Below are positions 5,638-6,583 of a stretch of DNA of 6,583 nucleotides, in pieces. The position numbers and the translations under genes were made by a program. This DNA comes from Actinomycetota bacterium. GTDB taxonomy: Bacteria; Actinomycetota; Thermoleophilia; Gaiellales; Gaiellaceae. The stretch is from positions 1-6,583 of the forward strand of contig PMXT01000045.1 in NCBI GenBank assembly GCA_003170995.1, read 5' to 3'. How positions within the stretch are numbered: the stretch's first letter is position 1; the number at the start of each line of letters is the position of its first letter. The notes under the pieces are model-generated. The model was not told where the DNA came from. It worked only from the letters and a program-made list of their open reading frames with translations, and did no database searches.

Positions 5638-5643
5638 CACTCT

Positions 5644-5751
5644 ATGAGCAACCTCATCCCCTTCGACACATCGACTCCCTTCCGGACACTTGCGTGTCCA
5701 TCTTCAGGGTGCCAACGGAGAAGCGGGCCAACTCCACCGTGTCGTTCTTGA
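5644..5751 (+). CDS. Possible 35-codon leader ORF overlapping the cyclase start
   Basis: The ATG at 5644 begins MSNLIPFDTSTPF and runs 35 codons to TGA at 5749-5751. It is in a different frame from the cyclase and overlaps the cyclase GTG at 5739 by 13 nt. I recognise no family. Its later half is rich in Cys, Pro, Ser and Arg. Three readings are possible: a leader peptide coupled to cyclase translation, the original N-terminus of the cyclase separated from it by a frameshift (real or a sequencing error), or a chance ORF. The promoter-like hexamer at leaderless spacing favours a real start at this ATG. Confidence 0.3.
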   Translation: MSNLIPFDTSTPFRTLACPSSGCQRRSGPTPPCRS

Positions 5752-6500
5752 GCGACGAGACCGCCGCGACGAGGCTTCGAACGGCGGAGGATCGTGATCA
5801 CACCGCGGTGCTTCATGATCGTCGCGCGGAGCGTCGTGATGCGCTCGCTCGTCTGGATGATCTGCGGGACGACGCGGACGCGAGTCGGGACGACATTCTC
5901 CTGCGGGCCGCGAGTGATCGGGCGCGGGCGGCGGCCGATCGGGTCGAGGCAGCCGACGACCGTGCCCTGGCGGCCGCCGATCGGGAGGAGGCAGCCAGTG
6001 AACGGGCTGAGGCGCTCCGGAACAACAGCGAATCTGCAGACAACTTGAAGCTCGCGATGACGGACGCCCTGACGGGCGCGTGGACGCGCAGGTTCGGCCT
6101 CGAGAGCGTGTCGCGCGAGCTCGATCGTGCACATCGCACGGGTGCCCCGCTCGCGCTGGCGTTCATTGACGTCGACGGCCTGAAACAGGTCAACGACAGT
6201 CAGGGCCATCTGGATGGCGATACGCTGCTCCAGCTCGTCGGCGAGACCGTTCGCGCGAATGTCCGCCCCTACGACGTGATCGTGCGCTACGGCGGCGACG
6301 AGTTCGTCTGCGCGATGCCAAATCTCCGCGCGCCTGAAGCCAGAGTTCGCTTCGAGAAGATCGCGGCAGCACTGACAGCAGTCAATGCGGAGCACTCGGT
6401 CACGTACGGCCTTGCCGAGGCTGAACCCACCGACAGTCTCCAAGAACTGATCGCCCGCGCCGACGACGCCTTTCTCAAAGTCCGACGCACCCGGCGGTGA
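5739..6500 (+). CDS. GGDEF-domain diguanylate cyclase with charged heptad-repeat N-terminus
   Basis: The enzyme would condense two GTP into cyclic di-GMP. From GTG 5739 it is 253 residues. Residues 10-100 are an Ala/Arg/Asp/Glu-rich helical region with heptad-like RD/DR..AA repeats (such as ADRVEAADDRALAA), probably a coiled coil for dimerisation. The GGDEF domain starts at DALTGAWTRR (109-118), with FIDVDGLKQVND (142-153) carrying metal-site D144 and the nucleotide-contacting Asn. The catalytic loop is an intact YGGDEF (GGDEF 185-189). RPYD (176-179), five residues before GGDEF, is an intact I-site for product inhibition. The C-terminus is slightly short, ending soon after ADDAFLKV. No sensor, signal peptide or membrane segment is seen, so input may come through the coiled coil or at expression level. 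The start is uncertain: GTG at 5694 or 5709 would add 15 or 10 residues, and the frame remains open to 5319 with sequence that does not look protein-like. Confidence 0.85.
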   Translation: MSFLSDETAATRLRTAEDRDHTAVLHDRRAERRDALARLDDLRDDADASRDDILLRAASDRARAAADRVEAADDRALAAADREEAASERAEALRNNSESADNLKLAMTDALTGAWTRRFGLESVSRELDRAHRTGAPLALAFIDVDGLKQVNDSQGHLDGDTLLQLVGETVRANVRPYDVIVRYGGDEFVCAMPNLRAPEARVRFEKIAAALTAVNAEHSVTYGLAEAEPTDSLQELIARADDAFLKVRRTRR

Positions 6501-6509
6501 ATCTCGGGC

Positions 6510-6528
6510 GCGATGCCCGGTGCATCGC
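6510..6528 (+). terminator. Weak stem-loop after the cyclase gene
   Basis: GCGATGC (6510-6516) and GCATCGC (6522-6528) form a perfect 7-bp stem with a CCGGT loop, 9 nt after the cyclase stop codon. No T-run follows, so it may be a Rho-assisted or 3'-stabilising hairpin rather than a classical intrinsic terminator. Confidence 0.3.
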
Positions 6529-6555
6529 TGCAGAGGCTCATCCGGTGCTGAGTAA

Positions 6556-6583
6556 GCCTAATAACTCGAATCAAAAAGAAGCA
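6556..6583. repeat. Start of a second copy of the palindromic element, cut by the window end
   Basis: These last 28 nt are identical to 5204-5231, the left end of the palindromic element, in the same orientation. The copy is truncated only because the sequence stops. The two copies are 1352 bp apart and bracket the whole cyclase locus, including its possible leader. Confidence 0.7.

Noticed and set aside
5185..5643. Coding extension of the cyclase to 5319, or a separate ORF at 5185-5634
   Set aside because: The translations are Arg/Ser/Pro-rich with no domain resemblance. They run across the palindromic element and the possible leader structure, as expected for open frames in GC-rich non-coding DNA.

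Overview
The window is high-GC DNA with a compact gene layout, most likely from an actinobacterium. The closest fit is the Thermoleophilia (Gaiellales/Solirubrobacterales). That assignment rests on composition, on the style of the GluRS and the alcohol dehydrogenase, and on a diguanylate cyclase preceded by RD..AA-type charged heptads. It is an inference, not a search result.

Layout, left to right: (1) 1-147 is an upstream region with a palindromic operator candidate and promoter-like hexamers, followed by a plus-strand MarR-family regulator (148-606). (2) Convergent to it is a short minus-strand gene for a small exported, probably lipidated protein (638-925), with its own promoter candidate at 955-982. 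(3) A minus-strand block holds gltX (glutamyl-tRNA synthetase, 5008-3746), then 24 nt later a zinc alcohol dehydrogenase (3721-2735). After a 193-nt gap comes an M3-like HEAGH metallopeptidase (2541-1018). gltX and adh look co-transcribed; the peptidase appears to have its own start signal. (4) 5009-5643 is a long intergenic region with a strong terminator-type hairpin, an 81-nt palindromic element and a potentially structured leader. (5) A plus-strand GGDEF diguanylate cyclase (about 5739-6500) is preceded by a possible 35-codon overlapping leader ORF. The first 28 nt of the palindromic element recur at the very end of the window, so the cyclase locus lies between direct repeats 1352 bp apart.

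The genes are mostly housekeeping or stand-alone functions and do not form one pathway. I see no CRISPR, transposase, phage or defence module. The most interesting signals are non-coding: a recurring -10-like hexamer placed 6-10 nt before ATGs that lack a Shine-Dalgarno (leaderless or near-leaderless starts), the repeated palindrome flanking the cyclase locus, and the possible structured leader plus overlapping small ORF upstream of the cyclase. At protein level, GluRS lacks the usual insert after the GKAY segment, and the alcohol dehydrogenase has Asp in place of one structural-zinc Cys.
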